From contig CM023454.1 of the NCBI GenBank assembly GCA_013339765.2, positions 39,700,950 through 39,764,949 on the forward strand: a DNA stretch of 64,000 nt, read 5' to 3'. Below, piece after piece: positions 44,755-56,925 of this stretch. How positions within the stretch are numbered: position 1 is the first letter of the stretch; each line of letters opens with the position of its first letter. The notes below the pieces were generated by a model. It did not search any database. It was given only the letters and a program-made list of their open reading frames with translations, and was not told the origin of the DNA. Source of the DNA: Haemaphysalis longicornis. Lineage: Eukaryota > Arthropoda > Arachnida > Ixodida > Ixodidae. A program made the translations under genes and the position numbers.

Positions 44755-45176
44755 TTCCACAAGACGATATTTTGTAACACGTGCTTTTATTTATTGCCGT
44801 AAAATATGCCGACTTGGTAGTTTATTCTTGTGTATCTGTGTGCAGGTGTCTTATGTTACACAAGAGAAGAGCACGTTATTTATCTTTTAAGTTAGTATGC
44901 CATTCCGGCAATCAAATATGACAGGATGATTGTTTACCCTGTTGCAATTTGAGTAGAGTAATCTTCTTTCTTCTCCAAAATCTCCCATGTACTTTGAGTG
45001 TTCCAGAAACAAAATTGTGGCAATATAAATGCTTGCAGTAACGACAGCACGGCCCTTGCTTCGCCACAACAAGTCCCCGCGTATGAGTTGTATGACTGCT
45101 GACGGGAGCAGATGTCCACTCAAATAAACATCGTCCCTGAATTCTATTCCTCCGTCGTCTTTGGCTGAGTAACAAG
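44755..45176 (+). repeat. Decayed 5' LTR of Ty3/Gypsy element D2
   Basis: Several blocks match the LTR of element D in order: ACACGTGCTTTTATTTATTGCC, TAATCTTCTTTCTTCTCCAAAATCTC for TATTCTTCTCTGATCTCCAATG, GTTCCAGAAACA, ATAAATGC..GCAG, and an AATAAA at 45123-45128. Boundaries are approximate. It is followed by a primer-site-like stretch. Confidence 0.65.
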
Positions 45177-45323
45177 TGGAGGAGACGCTCAGTACTTGTA
45201 CCTAAACCCTCTTAAAGTCACTAACCATTTTTAACCAAATGAATCCATCGAAACAAAGTCCTTCATTCGAAGTTTCAACTATTACTGGGTAAATAGAAGG
45301 AGGAAGACGCCGCGACCGGCACC

Positions 45324-46300
45324 ATGGTCCAAAAACCCGCTCTCTATCCTCCCCCCGAAGTCGTTCAGCACCAGTGCCATGAGCCTAAACAGTTCTGAGG
45401 ATCCACTGACACATACACCGAAGGGTGGCTAGAAAATGTGGAACACGTGCTTTGTTTCAACAGTGGTACGATGAAAAGAGTTTCAGCTATTCTTGTTTCT
45501 ATATAGAAGATGGAGCTCAAAAATGTTTTAAGAATCACGAAAGCTCAGTTACCAACTTCGCTCTCTCCAAAAGCTAGTTCCTAACTATCCGCCACACTCG
45601 TGCTGCAAACGCTCACACCACACTCGAACGAAGGGGTCGTGATCTGATTTAGGGAATGAAAGATTGTTTCCCCGTGCGGGCACCAAACGAGTAAAACAAG
45701 TGCTTTTTGCGTTTTTTATGTCAATACCCTTCTTAAGACTGTGGGAGGATTGGCGTATGGGCCGCTGCAATAAAGAAGACGCTTGACATTCGAACGACAC
45801 AGTGCGGCCACCGGTAAATGCGCTGGTTTTGGAGACAATCGGTGCTTGGGAGGTTACCTTCGATAAGCCACGAGAGACCATCCACGTGGCTATAACAGGC
45901 AATGAGAAATTTTATACGACGCCAAACGCACTCTCAGAACCAGAGGCCAAGGCGTAGCTGTAGCTGTTCGTCGACCCCACCCAGATATAACTCATCATCA
46001 ACAGGCCGAGGAATGCCGCCTTCTACTTTTGACCACCCGACTTCCTGTATTCCTGAATCGAACGCAAAGAAAAAGTTGCCTATGGCCAACCGGGGGTAAT
46101 CCACTCTGCTACCAGTGCGGAGACCCCGTCCACATTTATTGTCGCTGCCGCAACAAACGACTGAAACACAACAGTTTCACTGTCAACGCACTGCGCTTTT
46201 ACCCTGCCAGCAGCCGAGTGGGATCCGCCAGTATCCGTTCTAGGCCAGCCGCAGCCCAGGCCATTCGTTTCAACCGTTCAGCACAGGCCTATCTGTAGCA
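45324..46300 (+). pseudogene. gag of element D2
   Basis: ATG at 45324 (CACCATGG context) starts MVQKPALYPPPEVVQ, matching the gag start of element D. Decayed capsid pieces follow (GWLENVEHVLCF, AAAIKKTLDIRTTQC near 45760). The frame 46029-46298 holds NPLCYQCGDPVHIYCRCRNK, an intact CCHC zinc knuckle (C-x2-C-x4-H-x4-C). Many stops and shifts. It is older or faster decaying than element D except for the knuckle. Confidence 0.75.
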
Positions 46301-47400
46301 ATCGTCCAGTCACCGCAGCAACGCTGACTTTGAACATAGAAGGTCGACCAGCCGAGAAGGAAACTGAAGTGAACAGATTTTCTAGGCGAAAATTTTGTAG
46401 TACAAACCACTCACCGAATCCCAACTCTTACGACCTAACCACAGCACTATGCACTAACATGACGTGTCGTTTAACACATAAAAGCATAAGGCGCGATGCC
46501 TATCGCTGTGAACAAACCAGCAATTCGCACAATGACGACAATGACGATGTTTGGCGATCGCGAATCAACTCGAATCATTCAGTTTAGGACGCCCCGACAA
46601 ACACGAATCTAGAGGAGAACTGCTTTTGACACACACCTATCAAGCAAACGCCTCCAGATAGTCCCACAAATACACAGTGCAACCGAGTATGCCATGATAA
46701 TTACCTTTAAATGTAGAAATGCTGGAAGTTTGATGGTCCGCATATACGCAGTGCAGGATGCATCTTGTAACGCCTATCGTAACCTCTACATCACGCGTCA
46801 ATATAAACGTTACAAGTACCCTGGTACTTTCTTATACAGGCATAATTGCTTCCACAAGGGCATCCTCGCATTAAGCTTTTCGGGAAAACGGTGGGAGAAT
46901 TGACTTTCAGGGTATGTCGATAGGTTTATCATTAGATCACGCTATGAGAAAAACACCAAGCCGCAGACATCGTGCTGCTGTTAGGATAACTGGTGATCAT
47001 GTAACACAGCCACACTGCGCAAGTTTTATTATCACCGTCTAAGATAGAAATGCTGTTTGGGACGTCGCCGCTGTTGTAAAGAGTGACGAATTTTTACAGC
47101 TTGACCACGGTGGCTCCATCGCACGAGGTAGTACGCGTTTGGAGAAATTAAAACCACATGTTTTAATCACCAGTATTAGCGAGCAGCACCGGCATTTATT
47201 TAGGTTGCTCCAATTGCGCTATTGCAGGTTCCATATTCATGCCACGCGTTTTCAACGCCTACACAAATATGGTTTCAAGCTTTTGCATCGTGTAAACATA
47301 AATCAAGGCTAGCGAAAAAAAACCCAAAAATAGTTTGGCTTTGCTGTGGGACTTCAGCGAGTCTTTTTTTTTGTCAAAATGAATCATACATCAGAAACCT
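46301..47400 (+). pseudogene. Protease and linker region of element D2
   Basis: Only traces remain: RALSFSGKR-like residues near 46880, and FLQLDHGGSIARGSTRLEKL and HVLITSISEQH near 47090-47190, which match the linker after the protease in element D (LLLDHGVSVARGIAPFK and VLVTNFSEEH). The protease active site was not found. Confidence 0.6.
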
Positions 47401-48100
47401 GTAGCGATGAATTACAGTTTAACTGAAGCTAGAGGCTTACCGTTCCGACAGTCAGCATACCGCCTGTTCTCTATAGAGCGAGGAGCCATCAAGGAACAAG
47501 TCAAAGACATCCTCGCAAAGGACGATATAGAGCCAGCTAAGAGCTTCTTCAATCGCTACCCATGCCAGTAAAAAAAAAACACTGCACATTTAGTTTCTGC
47601 ATTACATACCGGCGACACAACCAGATTACCAAATCGACGTACATCCCCTGCACGTATCAAGCATGCCCTCGATAGTATCTGCTATAGTGAGTATTACTCT
47701 GATCGATCGGAAAATAGGCTACTTGCAAATTTGAGGGCACGGAAGAGACCGACAAACACCGTATTTACAACACCGGACTACCTGTACGATTTCAAGATAT
47801 TCCCGTTTAGGCTGTGCATGGCACCAGCAACGCTTCAAAGAGTCACTTACTGGCTGGCGGGAAAACAGACAACTGTTTCGTTTACCTTTCGGTAGGCTTG
47901 GTATTCCCCGGAATTTCTACGAACACCATGCGATGTTTACGCAATTCATACTCAGGGTAAAATTTGCTGCCTGAAAAAGACATCGCCGCGTATGGGGATC
48001 TCACACCTTCAACCGAGAGAATCCTACCTCACCAGTCAAAAACGTTTCAAGACAAATGGAAAAAAATGGAGGGCAAAGATTGCCCTCATACTGTGCTCAG
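47401..48100 (+). pseudogene. Reverse transcriptase of element D2
   Basis: Traces in shifting frames: FSIERGAIKEQVKDILAKDD (47470-47530), HALDSI near 47660, TPDYLYDFKIFPFRLCMAPA near 47770 and FVYLSVGLVFPG near 47875, where the Y-x-D-D box has become YLSV. It is strongly decayed. Confidence 0.7.
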
Positions 48101-48660
48101 TACCAGCGCTTTGGAGAAATCTGAACACAATTTGTAAGCCACTCATGCCCTTCACAAAAAGTAGCACCCTTTATGCTGAAAAAAAGCTCAAAAGGAAGCA
48201 ATTCGCGACCTGTAACAACGCTTTTTTTTTACTCCTGCGGTCGGTAATTTCGACGAGAACTTTGAAACAGACAGGCACGCAGTCACCAGTGATATGGGTT
48301 AAGGTGCTGTCCTCGTCAAAAAAGGTAGTGGTTACAAAAAAGTAATCGCCGATGCTACCCGTGGTCTGTCGAGGGAAAAGAAAAAGTACTTTTTCTGACA
48401 AAATTGCTTTGCAGTTTGAGCTTTATTTCAAAATTTCGCCCATAAGTGCATGTCAGACCTTTGAACGTTCTCACAGACCACCATGCGCTGGGATAGCTCG
48501 CCATTTGGAAATAATACTATGGCGTTCTCGGCTCTGGAGCTTGCGCCTCCAAATATTTGACATTACTATTTTCAGTAAATCGGCAAGAAAAAGTCAAACA
48601 CCGACTTCCTATACCCCGCTCCATACACCCACAACCACGGGACTGCAATAAAGACAGCGC
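48101..48660 (+). pseudogene. RNase H of element D2
   Basis: DENFETDRHAVTSDMG and GAVLVKKGSGYKKVIADATR near 48250-48360 are the first half of RNase H, with HTD changed to TDR. LELAPPN and TDFLYPAPY-like residues near 48540-48620 are the second half. Confidence 0.65.
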
Positions 48661-49510
48661 GTTATTCAGAGTCACGACGGCAAGCGACTTAGCCGCCCAG
48701 CAGAGCTTCGACGGCAAAGTCACGTCTTGCTCGAATACGGTGAAAAACGGCACATTGCTATTTCAAGTGTCTTCAAGCGCAGCTTGCCTGCATTCCACCC
48801 CCCATTTCTCGCTTAATAACCAAAGAGTTTAATCCCGAAATGGCGATAACTTATATTGCTGCTTTTCCGTTACACGTTTCTGACAAAAACTGTCGCTCTT
48901 GTGATAAACTTGCACAAGAAGTCCCAAAGTTTTTCATCCACCAAGTTCTGGTCCTAAATGGCGCCAGTGAAATTCTAATTACCGTCTGATAAAACATATT
49001 CAATTTGGACCTCATACAAGGAGTCTCACGCTAACAAAACACGGATAACTGAAAGATGACGCCATGCTAACCTCGTTCGACCAGACGAATGGAACGCGCG
49101 AAATAACTATCGTGTCAACGCTAACAATGTAGGATCAACTCTTGTGCTAAACACCAATACGAATACCCAAGCAAAGACGTCCAAGAATACCTACAGCGTG
49201 CGGAGAAGGTCTACCATGTTGCTGAAATTAGTACGATACCAACAGCCGCAAAACGCATCGCGCCACAACCTTTACCTCTGAGGGGACGAATATCACCCAG
49301 GTGATTTTAGGCGGGTTTTTACATGAATTCAAAGAGGTTGACTATGTGAGAACGTCTGGCGACAGCATTTCCTCGACTACAGAGCTCAGAGGTGCGCTGA
49401 GCAACGTGATTGCAGCTCACACTTACGGCGCCACACCACGATGACGCACGCCACCCGACTCCCTCCACGCAATTGGCTGGATGAACCCCTACTACGCAAG
49501 ATGAACTAGG
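48661..49510 (+). pseudogene. Integrase remnant of element D2
   Basis: FFIHQVLVLNGASEILITV near 48930-48990 is the middle of the integrase core. DVQEYLQRAEKVYHVAEIST near 49180-49240 and a LLRKMN-type end near 49495 belong to the C-terminal region. Much of the core is deleted. No 3' LTR was recognised after 49510. Confidence 0.6.
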
Positions 49511-50319
49511 TATTTATTTCTTTATTGATCAATCAAATTTTGGGGAAATGCCCAACGTGGAGTAAGTTTCTGTGAAGGAAAGTTTGACCTCCACCTAAAT
49601 GCAGCCACAAGGCTACAAAGGAAAGCTAACAGCTTTCTCGGAAACCTCGCAGTTGAAGAAAAATTCGTCCTGGTCCAGGATTCGTCCTGGTCAGGGATTT
49701 ATTCATTGCCATTTCATTTACATCACGTCAATGCCTGCTTAGAGAAGTTGTGCTAAAAACAACACCTTTGGTTCATTTTTTTTATTTTGGTGGCTAGCTC
49801 TTTTCTATGAAGTAAACGTGAATAACGCGTTTTATTTCTGTGTTTTTTCTAAGCCATGCAGCCATATTATTTGAGAGGGAAAGAGTTTTCCCTGTCCTAC
49901 TTTTGACTAGAAATTGTTCTTCAATTTCAAGTTTTCTCGGTGCACCTCGTCGACTCCAGAATCAGTAACGCGGAAAAATAAATTTTTGTAGGGCTGACTC
50001 CACAGAATTCGATTCGCCGAAACACGCATGCGCCCTTCCCTTTGTTCACTGCTCCTTGGACGATGTTTGTTAAGTTCTTAGCTAAGCACAATTTCGCTTC
50101 TGTAGACGATTCTATTTGAGAAAACTTACCTGGTCCTTGACTCCATAACAACAGTTACAGTTAAGGATACGATAAATATTTTGTCCCAAGTCATTGTTTT
50201 CTATACGCGGACGATTGGAACATAATTGGAAGAGCAAACTCAATCTATGAATTTATTAAAAATGCACTTTAGGTATGAATAGTCTAAAAAATGGAAAAGA
50301 ACAATATTCACAAAGAGAA
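49511..50319. other. No recognised gene
   Basis: AT-rich sequence with a small local repeat (ATTCGTCCTGGTC twice near 49662 and 49679). No 3' LTR of element D2 or other family recognised. Confidence 0.45.
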
Positions 50320-51450
50320 AGAACTTTATTCGCACCGAAGTAGAGAGATTGTGGTTTCTCTGCCGCTTTAGTGAGCCAGGAGATCTTCGTTCCGTGTGGC
50401 TTCATAGGCCAGCTGGGCAAGGCGTAGCGGCGTTAGGCTATCGGACCGGCGCAGAAGAGTTACATAGTGCTTTATATGCTTGATGTCTATGCGGCGGAGT
50501 GGGGTCTTGTTTCGCGGTTTTTTGGCATTTCCACCAAATGTGCACGAGGTAAGTGCGATAGCCGCACTGCTTGCCCTTATCCTAGAACATGCATGAATAG
50601 AAGTGACTATGTGCATCTGGATAGCTACATGTATTCCTTTGATGTTGTTTCCAGACTTTAATCCTGTGCATTGTTACGTGTTCGGTTGGAAGCTGGGAAT
50701 CCTCACATGCTGTGTTTGTAGTAGTTTATTACCTCTTTATACGAGTTACGTTTGTCGAACTTGTGTGAGTGCTTTGTTGCTGCTTCGGAGGGGTAATTTC
50801 TTTGGGTGGACGATATCCCAAGCAGATGTGTGTTCCTATTTTTTCCCTGTAGCCCTTTGTGTTCAGGCATCTAGATGAGTTTATTTTCCGGTAGTTCGTT
50901 CCTTCTAGCTGTGGAAGTGAAGTTTTCTTGCAACGACTAGTGGAATACGTCCTATGCTGTAAATACGAATGGCGGCCATGAGTGGCTTATTATGTATCTG
51001 GTTAGTGTTTTGGTGATGAATAACCTTTTTTCCACTTTTTCTCCTGTAGTATTTTAATACTGTAGCCGAGGATAGTGCGAGTCCTGTGTGGTCTACTACA
51101 ACAACGGCGATCGCGTTTTTCTCAAGACAGTGTGCTGCATCTACGAATGTGGGGACGGGATTGTTGCAGTGTTGGTTTATGAGGGATTGAGCTCTGACCG
51201 TTCTCCTGGTGGTGTTACATTATATCTGTGTTTATAGGTAACAGAGTAGCGCTTGGTAGCTCTCGTAAAACAGATGGAATGAAGGGTATGTCTACAGTTG
51301 CGCTGCTGTCCAAACGTAGGGAATGCAAATTTCTCTTAGCATGTGTTTCCCCGTTGGTGTCTTAGAGAATATTTAGAATTATGAAATTAGCTGTGCTTTC
51401 ACGGGCTTCTCGACGCGGTTGTGTAGGGCCATTGTGTCATTTGAGCTTGA
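50320..51450 (-). mobile_element. Decayed LINE 3' end with RNase H remnant
   Basis: On the minus strand, about 51180-51060 reads NPVPTFVDAAHCLEKNAIAV and VVDHTGLALSSATVLKY, the start of a LINE RNase H domain. SIGRIPLVVARKL (near 50960) and YKEVINYYKHS (near 50720) follow in shifting frames, matching the order in the intact copy at 53566-52877. The last frame (50616-50368) ends LRLAQLAYEATRNEDLLAH and a stop. A reverse-complement AATAAA at 50325-50330 could be its poly(A) signal. The family is the same or close to the copy at 52800. Confidence 0.6.
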
Positions 51451-52799
51451 CATTGGCAGTATAATAGCTCTTTAGGGAGCTTCCTTAATCATATTGTTGA
51501 TGTTGTTGTGTTCTTTAAAGAAAAACGGTCCTAATATAAACGTTGTGCTGACAGGCGATATATTTTATTGCAAATATAGAGCAGTTTTTTATATCAGACA
51601 GTCTTTGCTAATAGCAGTGCTGTCGAAATCGTCTCTTCTGTTAAGGCAGTGTATTTATTAAATCAGAAACAAAATGTAGTATAATTAGGTGCAAGATTAA
51701 ACCATATAGCAACTGCAGGTAGTGCGTTTTGCGTACCGGGTTAACGACTCAACTAAAAGAAATAGTTTGTGGTTAACCTACCATACCTTGTTTTGCTTAC
51801 AAATGATTACTGCAACTTTGTTTGCACGTTCATGCTAAGAAAACAAAAACAAAGTTCAGCAAAAAAAGATTTGCCCCGGTGGTAGAGAAAAGGCAAGTAA
51901 ATATTCTTTATTCTGGCCGGCTCGGCGCCCACCGGTAGTTATTTATGAGGTACCACTAGAAAACAAGCTCCTGTTTATAGATGTTGGTATACACTTTATG
52001 ACAAACGATGCTTGTTCGGAGTGCGGGCCCCGCGCCCAAAACCGCTGTTTCCGTCTTACTTGGGCCACTCTAAACTTGGTGTGGCATTGCAATCTTTGCC
52101 TCACCAACGCGTTCAAAAGCTCTTTTTGCGACAAGCGTAGGAATTCTTTTGATGTTCAGGTGCACCCTTTCTTAACGGCCACCTTCCCGTTGCATTTACT
52201 GCTTTTCTCGCCAATCAACTGCTCATGAGCACCAATGGTGCCTCTCCTGACGACCAACGAACTTAAGAAATCTTGTTGCCAAACGATCTATTATGTTTTG
52301 ATAGTCAGGTGGACCGTGTCTTGAAGGTCGACTACCAGTGGTTTGTAACTGCTTCCGTCGCTAATCAACCGCTCAAGAGCACAATGTCGTCTCCCGTGAT
52401 GACCATAGTAGAGGTGGAAAGAAGTCTTGAAAGGTTGCCATGGTTCATTTTATTTATCAGGTGTGTCGTAGGCATCCCTAAAAGGGCCGAGTGACAAGTA
52501 GGTTTAGTTTTCTCAGCTCCCCAGAAACTGTGAAATCTGCTCTTGGAAACGTTTTCTGTGAACACAGGGAAGAAAGGCTGCCAGATAAAACACAAAAATT
52601 GGTTTGTGCCTTGTCTTGCCAATTCCGCCTGCGTTATTTTGATCTCTTGCGGAAAAGCGCATGTCGGCCAGCCTTCAAGGTGTCTCAGCCTCGAACTACG
52701 TAAACACCTCAAGAATGTACTGAGGCCCCACACCGGACCCCTGAGCGGCTTTGTCAAGAATTGGGCCTTTCGTAAGGATTATGCCCCTGTTTACAATGA
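51451..52799. other. Mostly unrecognised; one Cys-rich frame
   Basis: The frame 51998-52228 has CSECGPRAQNRC and WHCNLC, a spacing reminiscent of a PHD-type zinc finger, but the rest does not support a family. Near 52208 and 52358 a ~44 bp motif (TCGC.AATCAAC.GCTCA.GAGCAC) is repeated 150 bases apart. The minus frame 52365-52757 has no known motif. Confidence 0.35.
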
Positions 52800-53610
52800 A
52801 CGGTGGTGGTGGTGAAAACGTTTTATTGAGCTGGAACGGAGTTAGTTGAGCCGTTCCTCTCTTGTGGGGGGCGTCCTCAGTCCAGGAGGCCCTGGGCACG
52901 TGCGGCCAGTTGCGCCCGGGATATCAGCTGTTGCTGGTCACCCAGGTCGCCGCTAGCCAGCTGGCCCTCCCACTGCTCAGGGGTTGGGTTGGGAAGGGGG
53001 AGTAAAGTTGGGGTTAGGTGGCACTCCCACACCATGTGGTATAGGGTGCATGGGGATGGGCAGTGTTTGCACTTTGGAGAGTACTGTGCAGGATACACAG
53101 CATGAAGGCATGTGCCATGAGGAAAGGTGTTGGTTTGCAGCCGTCGTAAGATGCACTCGTCGGTCTTGGGAAGGTTCGGATGGGGTGGAGAGAAGTGCTG
53201 GCGTTGTCGGCGTAAATGGGCAAGGATGTCAGCGTAGCGGAGGGGTATGGGCGGAGAAGCACTTGGGTCGTCGGCTCCCGTGGGTGCCCGGGGTATGAGG
53301 GCGCGGGCAGAGGCGTGGGCCGCCTCATTCCCAGGGAGAGCCGTGTGACCCGGTGTCCACACGATGCGGATATCGGGAATTGGCGCTGATCGTTGGGCAA
53401 GAATGCGGAGGGTAAGGGCCGAGATTCGTCCAGCTTGGTAGTGGCGGCAAGCGGTCTGGGAGTCTGTCAGGATCGTCACGTACTCTAGATCGGTGTGGGC
53501 GGCCAAGGCGATTGCAATTTCTTCTGCTGTTGTTATGTTGTTGGTAGGGGTGGTAGCTGAGTTCACAAGACTTCCTGTGGAGTCGACAACGGCTTGTGGC
53601 CAATTTTAAA
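52800..53610 (-). mobile_element. LINE 3' end with open RNase H frame
   Basis: The 229-codon minus-strand frame 53566-52877 is uninterrupted. It reads ITTAEEIAIALAAHTDLEYV (catalytic Glu), TILTDSQTACRHYQAG (Asp), RIVWTPGHTALPGNEAAHAS (His/Asp region), then a linker and the C-terminal zinc motif CKHCPSPCTLYHMVWEC, typical of LINEs that end in RNase H plus a CCHC. After the stop come an AATAAA and a (CACCAC)-type end near 52808. Upstream coding pattern stops at about 53610, so the copy is 5' truncated. Lack of any stop suggests it is among the youngest insertions here. Protein of this kind is not made from such a fragment. Confidence 0.88.
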
Positions 53611-55792
53611 ACCCGAAATCAAGTGCAAAATATATTTTATTCTAACCTACGGCTGTTTTGATTGGAGATAAACTTCAAAAAATGATAAAAGCAATTGAAG
53701 ATAAACAAATTTTCGTAAGAAGCCCCAACATTAAACTATTGTGAAAACATATACTTTGAGGTTATATTCATTCTTTCTTCGGTATTACAACTTTCTACGA
53801 TATGTATTTTATCCTGTGCTGTATCAGCATTTCTCTGTCCCGTTTTCTGTTTCCTGAAGTTATGTATTCTTGCGTCATGCTCCACCTTCTTAAATATATA
53901 ATTTTTGCAATATGTTCGATTTTTTTTAAACTACGTAAAAAGTAGATTGTCGCAGCGATGACGGAAGCATTTGATTATGCTGTTTTGGTTTTCCTGGAAA
54001 GTGATAGTTCATTTAGCATTGTGGGAGTGATTTTTTCTAGCTATATATGCTTTATTTCGGTCCTTCTGTATACATCCAAAACGTTTCACGCATCCACAGA
54101 TTTCGTTCGTGTTATCTTGAGTTATAAGTGGAATTCTTAGGGCTGGTCCTAAGTATGGCAGGAGGGAGGGTGCTGAAGTGTTGCCATGCCAACATCGCAC
54201 AGGATGCTGCGGGTGTACTGCAGCATGATTTTATTGGACGTAAGTTTATTAACACAATATACTTGGTGATAATTTTGTTTCTCTAGCCTGCATGTTGAAA
54301 GACCATTCCATTCTGTTTTACCAATCCACTACCACCCCAGCACTTGTCCTCAAATGTTTTTCGGCCCTTATCGACGACGGGCACCACATTTTCAGAGGCC
54401 AGCATTGTTTTCAGTCTCCACATTTTTACATATGACGTATTGCCGGGAGGTGACGTATACACGTCTGTTTATATGTAGAGCAGTGACTGCCCAGTGCAAT
54501 TGTGTGGTTTTTATTCTAGCCTTGAACAAATCCCACATTGCTGGCCCTATTTTTCTTAGGCGTCACCGTGGCGAAGCGCCCGCCAAGCCATTATTTTTTT
54601 CAAGACTTGACAATCGTCATTGGCTAGGACACTACGAACATTGTATAAGCGCAGGATGGGACACAAGAGGAACAGAACCACAATCCTGTGGTTTTCTTCC
54701 TCGTGTGTCCTGTCCTTGAGCTAGTACAATGTACCCCTTATTCTTAAACCAAGTAGTCCAACTTTGTGTACTTAATTCAATGCTAGGGCATTTCATCGTA
54801 TAATTGTCTCCCAAACAGTGCGAACTCCGCCCATTACAGTTGGTGAGGTTTCTGTACCAATAGTGTGTTTTCGTGGGAGTAGCGGAGATCTAAATCAGAG
54901 ACTTGAGTGAAAATACAAAACGACAACAGGGAGATTCATACAACGCATTCTGCATCACAAGTGGAACAGCCTAAACATGCGTGAGAACTCGCATGTTTAA
55001 ATACTTTCTCGCGTGTGGACACAATCCGTTTTATAGAACTAATGGTATTATGACAAACACAATTCCAAGACATTAATCCGGATTCGTGACACTATGATGT
55101 CGTGGGGGTAGATGATATTCGAATGCTTCCAATAAACATGAAAGATGAGGACGTACTGGAGAAACGAATTACACACCCCACGAATTCCGATCCTAAGCTG
55201 CGCCTGTAGGAAGCGCACGTTATTATATATTTTTACGCGCTCTGCGCTAGCAGAGAACAGCCTTATTTCGGTACTTTTACTATTCTGAATGACTACAACA
55301 TTTTTTGCTCAAAACGATACGAAATCTATGCAGCTTCCCAGCAAACCAAGAACTCCTCGAATCCTTGAGGCAGTGGGGTCTTTGTATTTCCTCGTTGCAT
55401 GTTGGAAGCAGAAGCGAGCCACCCGCTCACAAGGCCGGCGGGTGAAAACTGCAATTTTCTTTGGTCACTGTACGGCCGCATTTTAGGTGGATGTCAAAAT
55501 GCTGTTCGCACAAACTTTCTCAACCTTTGAGACTCACTGTAAATTTATTTGAATATTGTTTTCGTTTTATGCAGCACCTTTGCGCCTAAATATGTAGGCA
55601 TTTTGCTCTTGTGTGACCAAAACACTCAGGGTCGTTCTACTCTCTAAAGAAACATTTCCAGAAAGTACGCAAAACGAGCATTAAAAAGCAAGTTTTAGTT
55701 TCATTTTGTTTTTCAACCTACTGCCACTTTACGTAGCTGAATGAAGTTGTGCGAAAATTACGTTGTAATTCAGTGCACCAGATTAGCCTCAC
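53611..55792. other. No recognised gene
   Basis: AT-rich sequence with short chance frames. It contains the imperfect hairpin at 54653-54716 but no coding pattern. Confidence 0.5.
54653..54716. repeat. Imperfect 30 bp inverted repeat
   Basis: 54653-54682 and 54687-54716 pair at 25 of 30 positions around a 4-base loop (ATCC). The arms carry GACACAAGAGGAACAGAACC and the complement. It may be a fold-back of a repeat edge. Confidence 0.75.
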
Positions 55793-56204
55793 GGTTCACT
55801 CCCTTAGAAGCGCCATATATTCTGCAACACGTACAAGTTTACTGCAAGCTGTTCAAACAAAGTGTATAAAATTAGGTGACATGCGAACGTTGTCTCGGTG
55901 GCCAATTGTTAAAAGGACTGTATTGGGATAGTGGTCACAATTGAAAAAAGAAAGGGCTAGCGTTATTTTTATACCCACACTTCTACAGCAAACGTACAAG
56001 AGTTCCCAGTAGACGAGATGCAGTAGAATTTAGGGCTGAGTTTTTATATGAAAATTAAAAATTTGAACGACTTTTGACGTAATTATTTTGTTGTGTACGC
56101 CACAACATATGATTTTTGGAATATAAAATATAAAATGTGTCACAGCTGTTTTCTGTGATCGAAGTTTTTACGAATATTTTTTCTAACCCCAATTCTCTCA
56201 CCAA

Positions 56205-56925
56205 GTTATTTGAAGAATCCGATGCATATTACAGCTTCGCTGGAACACTGCTAGAGCTGCACGTGCGTTGGAGGCCTCAGGTTATAAAATGCACCAACGT
56301 TGGAAAACTTAACTGCTCGTGTGTGTCCGTAGGCCCAAAATTTTGATGGTCACCCCACAGACATCGACCTCACCGCTAAGTTCTTTCTTACAACAATAGC
56401 TCTGTTTTAGGCTCAGATGGAGCACACCACACGCATATGTCTATTTCTTTGAAGTTCTTACATCACGATTTGCGGTGGTAAAATTGCAGAATGGCATAAA
56501 AAATTTACATGCACTTTATTTCCAAGCGTGCAGAAACGTCTTTTGGTGAACACAACTTCATGGAAAAGCCCAACAGGAAGCCTTTGCTATAGGTGACATC
56601 CTTACAGATTTCTAAGGTTGGTGCGCCAGGACTCGAGCCCAACCCCGATTATAGTTCTATGTCATGGGTAATTCGCCTAGAAAGGGGCGCGGGCCACAAC
56701 CAAATCACACGCGAAGGTGAAGACATAGAATTTCGCCAAGAGAAACGCTAAAATATGGAGCCCTTCAGAGAAGGAGCACCAAAATAAACTAAATATTTCA
56801 CCAGTCTAGAAACGCAACGGGCCCAAACTGTCACTTCCGCGGCTATACGCGGAGATTATGTAAGCAGGGTTCTAAAGATAAGACACAGACGGGAAACATA
56901 CCCTAAGTAAAACTAAATTTCACAC
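56205..56925. other. Segment present only in block copy B
   Basis: Copy A passes from its match of 56200 to its match of 56925 within about 20 bases (near 2965-2985). The extra part has no coding pattern. It is either an insertion in copy B or a deletion in copy A. Confidence 0.65.

Noticed and set aside
51998..52228. PHD-type zinc finger protein
   Set aside because: Only part of the Cys/His spacing fits, no His in the expected place is followed by the usual pattern, and no flanking domain supports it.
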